The notes beneath the pieces were generated by a model, which did no database searches, was not told where the DNA came from, and worked only from the letters and a program-made list of their open reading frames with translations. The position numbers and the translations under genes were made by a program. This document shows, one piece after another, positions 28,551 to 37,725 of a DNA stretch of 58,659 bases. Origin of the DNA: Mycobacterium parascrofulaceum ATCC BAA-614 (GTDB lineage: Bacteria > Actinomycetota > Actinomycetes > Mycobacteriales > Mycobacteriaceae). The stretch spans positions 703,189-761,847 of the forward strand of contig NZ_GG770553.1 in the NCBI RefSeq assembly GCF_000164135.1. The letters run 5' to 3'. Position 1 is the stretch's first letter. Each line of letters opens with the position of its first letter.

Positions 28551-29281
28551 GGCCCTGGCCTGTGGCCGTTCTTCCGGCTGGTGGCCGGCTTGTCGGCGTG
28601 CCGGGTGCGTGAGTGCGTCTGCGGGCGGCGCCGGGGGGAGGTGGGCGGCAACGGCGGCAAGGCGGCGGGGCCGTCGCTCTGCAGCTTGTCGATGAGCTCG
28701 TCGGCCACGCGGGCCAGCCGCCGTTCGTCGGCGTAGGCCAGCTTCGCCGGCAGTTCGTGGATCGGCACCCAGGCCACCTCGGCGACTTCGAGGTCGTCGT
28801 CGGACAGCTCGCCGCCGGAGAAGCGCATTAGATAGTGGTGCACGGTCTTGTGCACCCGGCGGCCGTCGGTGACGAACCAGTAGTCGATGCGTCCCAGCGC
28901 GGCCAGCACGCTGCCGCGGATGCCGGTCTCTTCGGCGACCTCTCTTATCGCCGTCTGTTCCGCGGTCTCACCGAGTTCGATGTGCCCCTTGGGCAGCGAC
29001 CACAGCATCCGCCCGCGCCGATCCGTGCGGCCGATCAGCGCGGCCACCAGGGAGTCACGGGGACCGTCGAGGCCGTCGATCACCAGACCGCCGGCGGATG
29101 TTTCGTGCACGGTACGCAACCGGTCCGGTCCGCGGCGAGGCGAACGGGATCGGCGCGATTGCGTCGCTGTGGAGTCGGTGGGGGCTTGGCCGTTCGTCTG
29201 GTTCTCGGCCGGACCCGCAGCGCCACGGCCGCGGCGCCGCCCCCGGCGCCGACGTGGCTTGCTTTGTTCGCCTTCCGACAC
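28547..29281 (-). CDS. mutT4: Nudix hydrolase (MutT4-like)
   Basis: The 244-residue protein starts at GTG 29281 ([18 protein letters not shown]), matching the M. tuberculosis Rv3908 start I remember; a longer frame to 29398 lacks similarity. A basic Arg-rich disordered N-terminus precedes the Nudix fold, whose box [20 protein letters not shown] continues TGI and is fully canonical for metal-dependent pyrophosphohydrolysis. A Pro/Arg-rich tail follows. MutT family members clean damaged nucleotides; the true substrate here is not shown by sequence. It is the first gene of the coupled run to murJ. Confidence 0.92.
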   Translation of the reverse strand: MSEGEQSKPRRRRGRRRGRGAAGPAENQTNGQAPTDSTATQSRRSRSPRRGPDRLRTVHETSAGGLVIDGLDGPRDSLVAALIGRTDRRGRMLWSLPKGHIELGETAEQTAIREVAEETGIRGSVLAALGRIDYWFVTDGRRVHKTVHHYLMRFSGGELSDDDLEVAEVAWVPIHELPAKLAYADERRLARVADELIDKLQSDGPAALPPLPPTSPRRRPQTHSRTRHADKPATSRKNGHRPGP

Positions 29282-29366
29282 CCAAGCGATAGTAGCTGGC
29301 ACGGCATCGTCTCCCAGGACATACTCGCCGCTGGGGAGCGCGTTGGTGTAAAGCCGAAGCGGCCGC

Positions 29367-29675
29367 TCAGATCGGGCCGATCGCGTTGGCGATGACAAAT
29401 GCCGGAATGAAGATCAGGAGTGAGAGTGGCCCGGACAGGCTGCCGAGCATCATTCCGCGGCCGATCTGGCCCCATCGGCCCGATGCTCGCGCGACGAGGG
29501 CGCCGACGCCGACGTATAGCAGCGTCACCGGCAGAACGATAAATACGAAGGGCCACATCGGCAGAACAAACAGCCAGGTGATGAGGTCGACCACGAAGAC
29601 GTGCGCGATGGCCACCGCGAAACTCACGGGCCCGTTGCGATTGTCGGGTGTGGTGGCTCGGGGTGTATTTGTCAT
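29367..29675 (-). CDS. Small integral membrane protein, unknown function
   Basis: A 102-residue protein starting [19 protein letters not shown] at ATG 29675. It has about three hydrophobic segments (around residues 18-38, 40-62 and 78-100), including [21 protein letters not shown] longer frame upstream to 29762 would run into the neighbouring gene and is not hydrophobic. It is followed by mutT4 on the same strand and preceded by another small membrane protein only 10 bp away, so the two are probably cotranscribed. I do not recognise a family. Confidence 0.75.
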   Translation of the reverse strand: MTNTPRATTPDNRNGPVSFAVAIAHVFVVDLITWLFVLPMWPFVFIVLPVTLLYVGVGALVARASGRWGQIGRGMMLGSLSGPLSLLIFIPAFVIANAIGPI

Positions 29676-29685
29676 CGGTGGCCCT

Positions 29686-30021
29686 TCAGCGCAGGACCAA
29701 ATAGGCGAAGATCGTTCCCCCCGCGAGCACGACCGCCGAGCAGCTGACGACGCTGATGCCAAGGCCGCGACTACGCGGCGATCCGGACTTCAGGAGTGCG
29801 GCGCCGACAACCAGCGACACCACCGCCGTAATCACGGTCGCGGCCAGCATCCATGCGCGCTCACCGGCATACGCACTGTGCGTGTCGAACGGCCACTTAC
29901 CCAGCAGCCACATCGCGACAAGCAACATTCCCAGGATCAGTTGAACGACGAAGGGCGCCGACCATGTCGCCGTGCGCCAGGCGCGGGCGTCGAAGAAATC
30001 CGCTCGGGTAGAAGTCGACAT
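29686..30021 (-). CDS. Small integral membrane protein, unknown function
   Basis: A 111-residue protein with about three transmembrane segments (VVQLILGMLLVAMWLLG, MLAATVITAVVSLVVGAALL and VVSCSAVVLAGGTIFAYLVL). I use ATG 30021 (MSTSTRADFFDARAW), preceded by AGAGAG; GTG 30039 is the alternative, six codons longer. It sits 10 bp before the other small membrane protein and diverges from pcnA across a 249-bp gap. No family recognised. Confidence 0.72.
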   Translation of the reverse strand: MSTSTRADFFDARAWRTATWSAPFVVQLILGMLLVAMWLLGKWPFDTHSAYAGERAWMLAATVITAVVSLVVGAALLKSGSPRSRGLGISVVSCSAVVLAGGTIFAYLVLR

Positions 30022-30142
30022 GTCGATGCTCTCTGTCACTGAAGGTCACGCCGACCGACCGAATTGGCAATGTGCCGTTGATGTTCCACAAGGCGTCGTC
30101 CGTCGCAGCTGCACCGCATTACCCCGCCGTTCCACCCTTCCC

Positions 30143-30159
30143 GTAGCGCGTAACGCTAC
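30143..30159. promoter_or_regulatory. Small palindrome in pcnA upstream region
   Basis: GTAGCG (30143-30148), five bases, CGCTAC (30154-30159). It lies between the divergent small membrane protein gene and pcnA. The half site GTAGCGTTA on the minus strand resembles the arms of the palindrome at 47934-47956. It may be an operator; no protein partner is evident. Confidence 0.3.
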
Positions 30160-30270
30160 TACCGCACGCCGGGCGGTCAATTCACCGTCGAGGCGGGCCA
30201 GCGGTTCCACGCGCAGGTGCGAGGCTCCTCACACGGGTTCTTCGGCCCCGGCCGACTACGCTGATCGAAC

Positions 30271-31707
<1,437 letters not shown>

Positions 31708-31743
31708 CGGCGGTTGACCGTCCGATCTTGTGTGGACCTTTGC

Positions 31744-32241
31744 ATGAGCGGCGACGACGGCAGCGCGGAGATCTGGCACCGGGATCTCGACCTTGATCTG
31801 GACGGCGATGGTCGGCTCGACGCCTTCGGGTTGGACTTCGATGGTGACGGCCTGCACGACGACGCATTCGTGGATCTCGACGGCGACGGCGTCGCCGATC
31901 ATGTGGTGCTCGACCTCGACAACGACGGAACGCCTGAGGCGTATTTCACCGACGACGGGTCCGGAACGTGGGGGGTGGCCACGGACCAGGGGCGGCAGCT
32001 GCGCTGGTTCGGGCTCGACGGCGCCGAGCACACCGGCGGTCCGCTGGTGGATTTCGACGGCCAGGGCCGCGCCGACGACCGGCTGTTCGATACGGACGGC
32101 GACGGGGTGGCCGATCGGGTGCTGTGCGCCGGCGACGAGGGGGTCACCGGCTACGTCGATACCGATGGCGACGGCAAGTGGAATGTCCGGCTGAGTGACG
32201 GCGATGGGGATGGGTTGGCCGATGGCGCCAGCTCTCTGTAG
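31744..32241 (+). CDS. Asp/Gly-rich DxDGDG repeat protein (Rv3906c-like)
   Basis: A 165-residue acidic protein built almost entirely of repeats such as DLDLDGDGRLD, DFDGDGLHDD, DLDGDGVADH, DLDNDGTPEA, DTDGDGVADR, DTDGDGKWN and DGDGDGLADG. Such DxDxDG loops bind calcium in dockerin, thrombospondin type 3 and similar proteins. The protein has no signal peptide and no transmembrane segment that I can see. ATG 31744 (MSGDDGSAEIWH) is my start; a TTG at 31714 is possible. It occupies the Rv3906c position next to pcnA, a gene annotated in M. tuberculosis as pullulanase-like, a label this sequence does not support enzymatically. Confidence 0.82.
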   Translation: MSGDDGSAEIWHRDLDLDLDGDGRLDAFGLDFDGDGLHDDAFVDLDGDGVADHVVLDLDNDGTPEAYFTDDGSGTWGVATDQGRQLRWFGLDGAEHTGGPLVDFDGQGRADDRLFDTDGDGVADRVLCAGDEGVTGYVDTDGDGKWNVRLSDGDGDGLADGASSL

Positions 32242-32332
32242 GCCGCGGGCTCTGTAACGTGAATTGACCACTGTTGATTGGATATTTAGCCTGGTCAGTA
32301 CGCGTTGCCGAGTCAGTTCGAAAGGGGTGGCG

Positions 32333-32653
32333 ATGTTCGTCGACACAGCGCTGTTGCACTCCGGAGGCAACGAGTCACATCGCGCAGGAGGGCATGCGCA
32401 AGAGGGAGCCGACCAACTCGCGCGCGGCCCGCTGGCGTCGGGGATGTTCGGTGATTTCGCGGCGGCCGACGCATTCCATGAAGCCGTCACCACCGCCCAC
32501 ACGCAGCACGTGCAGAACCTGCAGGGTCACAAGCAGACGCTGACCGACGTCGGCGCGAAGGCGCATTACGCGGCTAAGGGTTTCACGAGCATGGACCAGC
32601 AGAACGCGGGCGAATTGAAGGCTGTGCGACCGCGTTCCGGTACGTCGGCGTGA
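32333..32653 (+). CDS. DUF2563 family protein (ESX-2-linked)
   Basis: The 106-residue protein starts at ATG 32333 after AAAGGGG. It reads MFVDTALLHSGGNESHRAGG, then a helical segment with HTQHVQNLQGHKQTL, matching the mycobacterial DUF2563 family, which resembles a WXG100-length helical hairpin and occurs beside ESX genes. From memory a member (Rv3898c) lies in the M. tuberculosis ESX-2 flank, so this copy marks the start of the ESX-2 region here. Function unknown. Confidence 0.83.
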   Translation: MFVDTALLHSGGNESHRAGGHAQEGADQLARGPLASGMFGDFAAADAFHEAVTTAHTQHVQNLQGHKQTLTDVGAKAHYAAKGFTSMDQQNAGELKAVRPRSGTSA

Positions 32654-32803
32654 CGGGCGTGAGCGCCCAGCCCAGTCTGCTGCGGTCGTCAAAGCCGCCT
32701 TGCAGGGTATGTGCTGGCTAGAGTCCACTTTCGTAGTGACGCGCGAACCGCGTGATAATCAAAGAGGATGAGCACCACGCGGTGGCGATGTGAGGAGGGC
32801 TGG

Positions 32804-33391
32804 ATGGGGGATCTACGTCCCAGTCTCGGGGGGGAACCACCTGTCGGTCCGCCATCGGGTCAGTGGCAGCCGACGTACCCGCCTCAACTCTTAGGACGTC
32901 CTCTCGTAGGACGTCCTCGAACTTGGCCGGCGATCGCCTTGTCAGCAATTGCCGCGCTATTGGCTGTCGGTGCAATGGTTATTGCAATGACCCGGCCCAC
33001 CAGCGGCCCATCAGGCTCATCAGGCGCCCTCCCGGCCACCACAACCACAGTTGCCTACACGGCGGAGCAAACCGCAGCTGCGCATCAGAAGTTATGCGAC
33101 GCTTATAAGCTGGCCGGTCGTGCAGTCCAAATCGAGACAAACGGGAAGAATTCGGAGCGCGCCGGTATAGCGACAGTAAATGGTGCCGTGATGCTCGAAG
33201 AGGCGGTAAACGCCAATCCAGCGATGGGTGCCGGCGATCGAGCCGCTGCGCTAGCCCTGGCTGAGTCGTACAGCAACGTTGCAGTCGTATCGAGCCTGGC
33301 CACTGGTAGCGACGACCCCACTTGGCAGGCTGCGCTCAGTGACGCTAACGCGAAGGACGCCGCTATGCAAAAGGTTTGCGGCGGTGCGTAA
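32804..33391 (+). CDS. Membrane-anchored exported protein, paralogue A
   Basis: A 195-residue protein with a Pro-rich cytoplasmic N-terminus, one transmembrane segment at about residues 46-66 (AIALSAIAALLAVGAMVIAM), a Thr/Ser-rich linker, and a soluble domain of about 105 residues beginning HQKLCDAYKLAGRAVQIET and ending MQKVCGGA. The two cysteines at the domain ends could form a disulfide outside the cell. I use ATG 32804 with GAGGAGGG upstream; ATG 32768 is an alternative. The domain is clearly paralogous to that of the next gene. The DNA looks AT-richer than its surroundings. No named family recognised, though a similar gene (Rv3901c) may occupy this slot in M. tuberculosis. Confidence 0.8.
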   Translation: MGDLRPSLGGEPPVGPPSGQWQPTYPPQLLGRPLVGRPRTWPAIALSAIAALLAVGAMVIAMTRPTSGPSGSSGALPATTTTVAYTAEQTAAAHQKLCDAYKLAGRAVQIETNGKNSERAGIATVNGAVMLEEAVNANPAMGAGDRAAALALAESYSNVAVVSSLATGSDDPTWQAALSDANAKDAAMQKVCGGA

Positions 33392-33703
33392 CGCACGAGC
33401 GGACGAAATATTTACCGGCGCAGTCTTTAAGCATCACGGCTGATCGTTCTGGCGCTTTCGTCCACAGCGCCGACCACCGCGGAAGATTGCCACTGAAGGC
33501 GCCTACCCCCACGGTGTGGTCAACTCGGGCTAGAGGGTCCGTGACGACATCAGCTCCGCATGCACGACGGGGGCCGCACAGCAGTGGATCGCGGCACCAG
33601 TGAATTGCTGCTGTCCCTCCCCTCTACCACTATGGAGTTTGGCGGCTACACGGATGCGTGTAAACAGTCTCGACTGATGTGGAAAACGCGGAGAGGGAGA
33701 CGT
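33392..33703. other. Intergenic region between the two paralogues; no gene seen
   Basis: These 312 bp hold only short overlapping frames without recognisable protein features. The last 60 bp include the ribosome site GGAGAGGGAGA for the next gene, and a promoter is likely but I cannot place its hexamers. Confidence 0.5.
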
Positions 33704-34249
33704 ATGGTAGCGAATCAGCCCTCTTGGGAGCCCGGCGTGGGACCGCCCGCCCAGCCACCCGCGGCTAATTGGGTACCGAACCATTTCGGACAGCCAGCAC
33801 GGCGGTCGCGCGCGTGGCTGACGGTTGCCTTAGCCTTAACCGCCGCCATCTCTGCCCTGGTCGTGGCCCTTGCACAACCGACAGCTCCGAGCGCGCCAGC
33901 CATCTCTGCTGCGCCCAGTTACTCCCCGACAGATGTCGCCGACGCGCAACAGCAGCTGTGCGACATGTATCAACTTGCAGCCAAAGCTGTTCAAGTGGAC
34001 ACCGCTGGCACTGACAAAGCGCTGGCGCGCATCGCCACAACCAATGGGGCCCTGATGCTCGACAGGGCAGCGAGCAATCCAGCCCTCGACTGCAAGCACC
34101 GGGACGCAGCGGGCGCTCTCAAGGCTGCTTACCTCACTGTGACAGCCAAGAGCAGCTACGTAGTCGCATCCGAAACCGACTTTCAGTCGGCACTAGACAA
34201 TGTCATCGGGAAGGATGCGGTGATGAAAAAGGTATGCGGTGTGGGCTGA
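33704..34249 (+). CDS. Membrane-anchored exported protein, paralogue B
   Basis: A 181-residue protein with the same plan as its upstream neighbour: Pro-rich N-terminus, a transmembrane segment at about residues 38-58 (AWLTVALALTAAISALVVAL), then a domain beginning QQQLCDMYQLAAKAVQVDT and ending MKKVCGVG. Shared landmarks with paralogue A include LCDxYxLAxxAVQ, IATxNGAxML and DAxMxKVCG. ATG 33704 follows GGAGAGGGAGA; in-frame ATG 33677 is less well placed. Its last 11 bases overlap the start of the large DUF5631-type gene, implying translational coupling and a joint role. Confidence 0.82.
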   Translation: MVANQPSWEPGVGPPAQPPAANWVPNHFGQPARRSRAWLTVALALTAAISALVVALAQPTAPSAPAISAAPSYSPTDVADAQQQLCDMYQLAAKAVQVDTAGTDKALARIATTNGALMLDRAASNPALDCKHRDAAGALKAAYLTVTAKSSYVVASETDFQSALDNVIGKDAVMKKVCGVG

Positions 34250-36401
34250 CCTTCCGCCCGGCAAGTTCACAGCGGCGCTAATCGGCCCTTGGTGGTCAGC
34301 ACCGTCGACTGAGTTACGCGCAGGGGCTCAACATTGGAGCCAATCGTGTGCCGAACAGCAGCTGTTTTCTCAGAACTTGCGTAATCAATGGACAGTGATC
34401 GCGGCACACAATCAAGGCCATACCGCGGACGACCTCATATCGAGATATCAAGACGGCGAAAGGTTTCATCTCGATCTCGCTGAGAAGTACCAAGCGAAGG
34501 CAGGAGCGTTCAATTCAGCTGCTGACGCGACCGACTATTTGCGGAGCCGATTGGCAGAAATAGCGCATACGGGTAATAGCGAGATAGATCAAATTCTCGC
34601 TTCCAAGGAGCCGCTGCCACAGAAGGTAGCTGAGGTACAGGCCGTTCAGTTGCGTTGCAACGGTGATGCCGCGAATGCAAGCGCGGCAGCGGTAGACAAA
34701 ATTATGACGGCGACCCAGAAGATCTTGGATGTTGAAGGCCATGGTGGCGACGCTCGGACGTGGGCACGTGAAAACGGCTTCAACACAGATAGTGTTCAGC
34801 CACCACGCTCTATCACTGGTGACGATTTGAAGCCGGGGGCCGGACCTTCGTTGGCAGAACCACGCATGGGCGGCGCCGGGCTGAATGCTGGCGCAACGCA
34901 CACGGACCAGAATTTATCAGCACCGAATGCCCCCGGCCCTCGGGTCAATGCGGCTGGGATGCATGGCGGTGAACCCCATCCTGGTGGGTTCATGCCGACT
35001 GGACCGAGGGTCGGCGGCACCGGGTATCCGGGCGCGGCAGGTGCCGCGGCACCGACACTCTCCAGCGGCGTGTCATCGGTGGGTCATGGCGGACCGGTCG
35101 CGCCAGGAATGTCGGGCATGGGCGGCAGCCCGATGACCACGTCACCAGCCGGTCTTGGCGGCTCGCCCAACTTGGCCCAATCATTCGCATCCGGCATGGC
35201 AACGGGGCAGCCGGCCGGTGCGGGCGCTCAAGGCATTTCGTCGGGCGCAATGAACGCAATGGAGTCCGGAGCGGGCGCACCTCCGCAGGCCGGACCACCT
35301 GCGGGCACACCACCGGTGGCACCGACCGCACCAAGTGCAGGTGTCTTCATCCCGACGGGCACTCCCGCCGACGCACCCCCGCCGCCCGCTCCGGCTCCGC
35401 CGGCAACAGGAACCGCTCCGGTCGCGCCGGTGATGACAGGCGGATCTTGGTCTGGAACGGCGGCTTCCGTATCCGGTGGCCCGAGTGTGCCCGCCGGCCC
35501 ACTGCCCGCGTACGGCGCCGATCTGCGCCCAACGGCCGCAGCGCCGCCTGCCACACCATCAGCTGCGGCCGGACCGGTCTCGGGCGCGCCGGTCGCACCC
35601 TCGCCAGGGTCCTCGCCATCGGCGGGCGGCCCTTTTGTTTCCCCGGTGGAGCGGGCGGCACAGGGAGCAGCCGCCGGGCAGGCCGGCGCGAGCCCGTCGA
35701 GCATGGTCGGTGCGTCAGCGATGTCAGCAGCAACCGGCGCAGCTGCCGGCGCGGTATCGAGCAGGGCGGCCGAGCAGCAACGGTTGCAGCGGCTCGTCGA
35801 CGCGGTCGCCCGACAGGAACCGCGACTTTCGTGGGCTGCTGGGCTGCGTGACGATGGCACGACCACGTTGCTTGTTACTGACCTCGCTGGCGGATGGATG
35901 CCGCCTCACGTCCGTCTTCCCGCCCATGTAACCCTGCTCGAGCCAGCCGCACGCCGACGAGACGCCAACGTGGTCGACTTGTTGGGCGCCGTCGTCGTTG
36001 CCGCCGCCCATGAGCACAACACTTACGTCGCGGAATCGGATCCCGAAGCTCCAACGCTGAGCGGTGATCGCCCCGCCCGCACCGTCGCATCCCAGGTAGA
36101 CGAGCTTGGACCGACTTTGGTCGAAGCTGTTCGTCGACGCGATGGCCTCCCACGAATCGCGCAGGCTATAGCGGCGCCAGCGGTACGAAAAACGGGCGTG
36201 CTCGACAGCGAAGCCGAGCTGCTGCACAAATGCATGAATGATATTCAGCAGTCGGTATTGAGCCTCTATCCCAATCACGACGTCGCTGCAGTTGGCGACT
36301 GGATGCTCTTGGCCGCGATCGAGGCGGTAATCGAAGGGCATGAATACCTTGCGAACTACCACTTAGCCTGGTTCATAGCGATAACGCGGGGTGATTCGTA
36401 A
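34239..36401 (+). CDS. Large mosaic ESX-2-linked protein, DUF5631/DUF5632-type
   Basis: A 720-residue protein in three parts. Residues 1-190 are helical (LRAGAQHWSQSCAEQQLFSQ and on), resembling the WXG/PPE-like hairpin substrates of ESX systems. Residues 195-510 are Gly/Pro/Ala-rich and disordered. Residues 510-720 are a compact domain (RLVDAVARQEPRLSWAAGLR onward, ending WFIAITRGDS) that resembles the C-terminal domain of M. tuberculosis Rv3899c. From memory Rv3900c and Rv3899c together are about this length, so this may be the unsplit form. The start GTG 34239 overlaps the upstream gene by 11 bases. The first third is AT-richer than the rest. No signal peptide, so export, if any, would be through ESX. 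Confidence 0.83.
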   Translation: MWADLPPGKFTAALIGPWWSAPSTELRAGAQHWSQSCAEQQLFSQNLRNQWTVIAAHNQGHTADDLISRYQDGERFHLDLAEKYQAKAGAFNSAADATDYLRSRLAEIAHTGNSEIDQILASKEPLPQKVAEVQAVQLRCNGDAANASAAAVDKIMTATQKILDVEGHGGDARTWARENGFNTDSVQPPRSITGDDLKPGAGPSLAEPRMGGAGLNAGATHTDQNLSAPNAPGPRVNAAGMHGGEPHPGGFMPTGPRVGGTGYPGAAGAAAPTLSSGVSSVGHGGPVAPGMSGMGGSPMTTSPAGLGGSPNLAQSFASGMATGQPAGAGAQGISSGAMNAMESGAGAPPQAGPPAGTPPVAPTAPSAGVFIPTGTPADAPPPPAPAPPATGTAPVAPVMTGGSWSGTAASVSGGPSVPAGPLPAYGADLRPTAAAPPATPSAAAGPVSGAPVAPSPGSSPSAGGPFVSPVERAAQGAAAGQAGASPSSMVGASAMSAATGAAAGAVSSRAAEQQRLQRLVDAVARQEPRLSWAAGLRDDGTTTLLVTDLAGGWMPPHVRLPAHVTLLEPAARRRDANVVDLLGAVVVAAAHEHNTYVAESDPEAPTLSGDRPARTVASQVDELGPTLVEAVRRRDGLPRIAQAIAAPAVRKTGVLDSEAELLHKCMNDIQQSVLSLYPNHDVAAVGDWMLLAAIEAVIEGHEYLANYHLAWFIAITRGDS

Positions 36402-36557
36402 GGCATCGAATCGGGCATATCTGCGTCAATAGGCCACGACGCCCGGCCGTCGCGGCGTCGCGACGAGGCGAATACGCCGTGAGGCCACTTGTGACAGAAT
36501 GACACTGCAACGCGGCCAGCGAAATGGTGACTGGACCTTAGCGATGGGGGTGAAGTC

Positions 36558-37526
36558 ATGACAGGCGATGCGGTACCGGCGTTTCCCCCGAGTCCTGGTG
36601 GCGCCCCGATCCGAATCACACCGGAGATCCTGTTGCAGGGACTGGGTATAGTCCCGCCGCCACCGGTGACAATGCCACCGCCTCCGCCGCCGGACCCGTC
36701 GCCTACGGGTGCTGCTGGTGGGGGGCTCTACGCGGCCTCGGGTGCCGGCGTGCCCAAGGATGCGGCCGATAGCGCCCAAGGAGACGCGGACCGTCGAGCT
36801 CACGCCGCCGACGCGGCCGCGAAATTTCCTGAAAACGAAGCTCAGTCGGCGCAGCAGATGCAGAACGTCGGTCAGCAAGCCCCGCAGATGATGCAGCAGA
36901 TGCTGCAGAGCATCACGGGCGCGCTCGGGGGAGCGGTCGGCGGCGTCATGCAACCGCTGACGCAGCTGCCGCAGCAGGCGATGCAGGCCGGCCAGAGCGC
37001 CATCCAGCCTTTGATGAGCGCGGTCCAGGGCGCCCACGGCGCGGGCCTCGTCAACGACGCGCATCTGGTCGACAGCGTCAAACCAGACGCGGGACTGGGC
37101 GGCGGCGCGGGTTCGGGCGGGGGCGGTGCCGGCCTTGGCGGTGGCACGACGCCCGCCAGTTCTCTTGGCCCGCCGCCGGTGCCGACGTCGTCCCCGCCGA
37201 CAACCCCTGCCGGCGCTGCCAAGGCGGCCATGACGCCGCCGGTCAGCGGCGCGCCAACCACCGCGGGTCCGACCAGCATGGGCGGCATGGGGATGATGCC
37301 CCCCGGCGCGATGGGCGGCCACGGCGAAGGCGGCAATAAAGAGAAGCCTCCGGAGAAGCGCATCTCGGCCCCGGGCGTGCCCAATGGCCAGCCGGTCAAG
37401 GGCCGCCTGACGATGCCGCCGAGCCCGCCGGCGCCCAAGCCCGGCGAGGACAAACCCACCGTGGTGACCAACCGGCCGAATCGGCGGATCGTGATCATGC
37501 CGACGGACGACGCGGCTAAGGAATAG
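36558..37526 (+). CDS. Pro/Gly/Gln-rich ESX-2-linked protein
   Basis: A 322-residue low-complexity protein starting MTGDAVPAFPPSPGGAPIRI at ATG 36558. After a proline run (PPPPPPDPSP) comes a Gln/Met-rich helical section at about residues 95-155 (QQMQNVGQQAPQMMQQMLQ), then a Gly/Pro-rich stretch and a basic C-terminus ending RRIVIMPTDDAAKE. The helical section is reminiscent of PPE/Esp secretion-associated proteins, but I cannot assign a family. It lies between the mosaic protein and the lytic transglycosylase, all on one strand, where M. tuberculosis carries Rv3897c. Confidence 0.8.
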   Translation: MTGDAVPAFPPSPGGAPIRITPEILLQGLGIVPPPPVTMPPPPPPDPSPTGAAGGGLYAASGAGVPKDAADSAQGDADRRAHAADAAAKFPENEAQSAQQMQNVGQQAPQMMQQMLQSITGALGGAVGGVMQPLTQLPQQAMQAGQSAIQPLMSAVQGAHGAGLVNDAHLVDSVKPDAGLGGGAGSGGGGAGLGGGTTPASSLGPPPVPTSSPPTTPAGAAKAAMTPPVSGAPTTAGPTSMGGMGMMPPGAMGGHGEGGNKEKPPEKRISAPGVPNGQPVKGRLTMPPSPPAPKPGEDKPTVVTNRPNRRIVIMPTDDAAKE

Positions 37527-37725
37527 CCCAGCCTGCGGCGCCATTCTCAAGACTCCGAAGGTGAGTGGTCGCGCGCCGGTCCCGGCAGTAGGGTCGCTAC
37601 GTAATCGCTCGTTATTGACAGCGGAACTGCCGATTCGTGCATGCTATTGCTACGGATTTGCGGCCAGAGGGTGTGGGAGTAGCAGCTCGAGTGTCCAGGA
37701 CGGATGGACGCAATAGGGGACCAGG

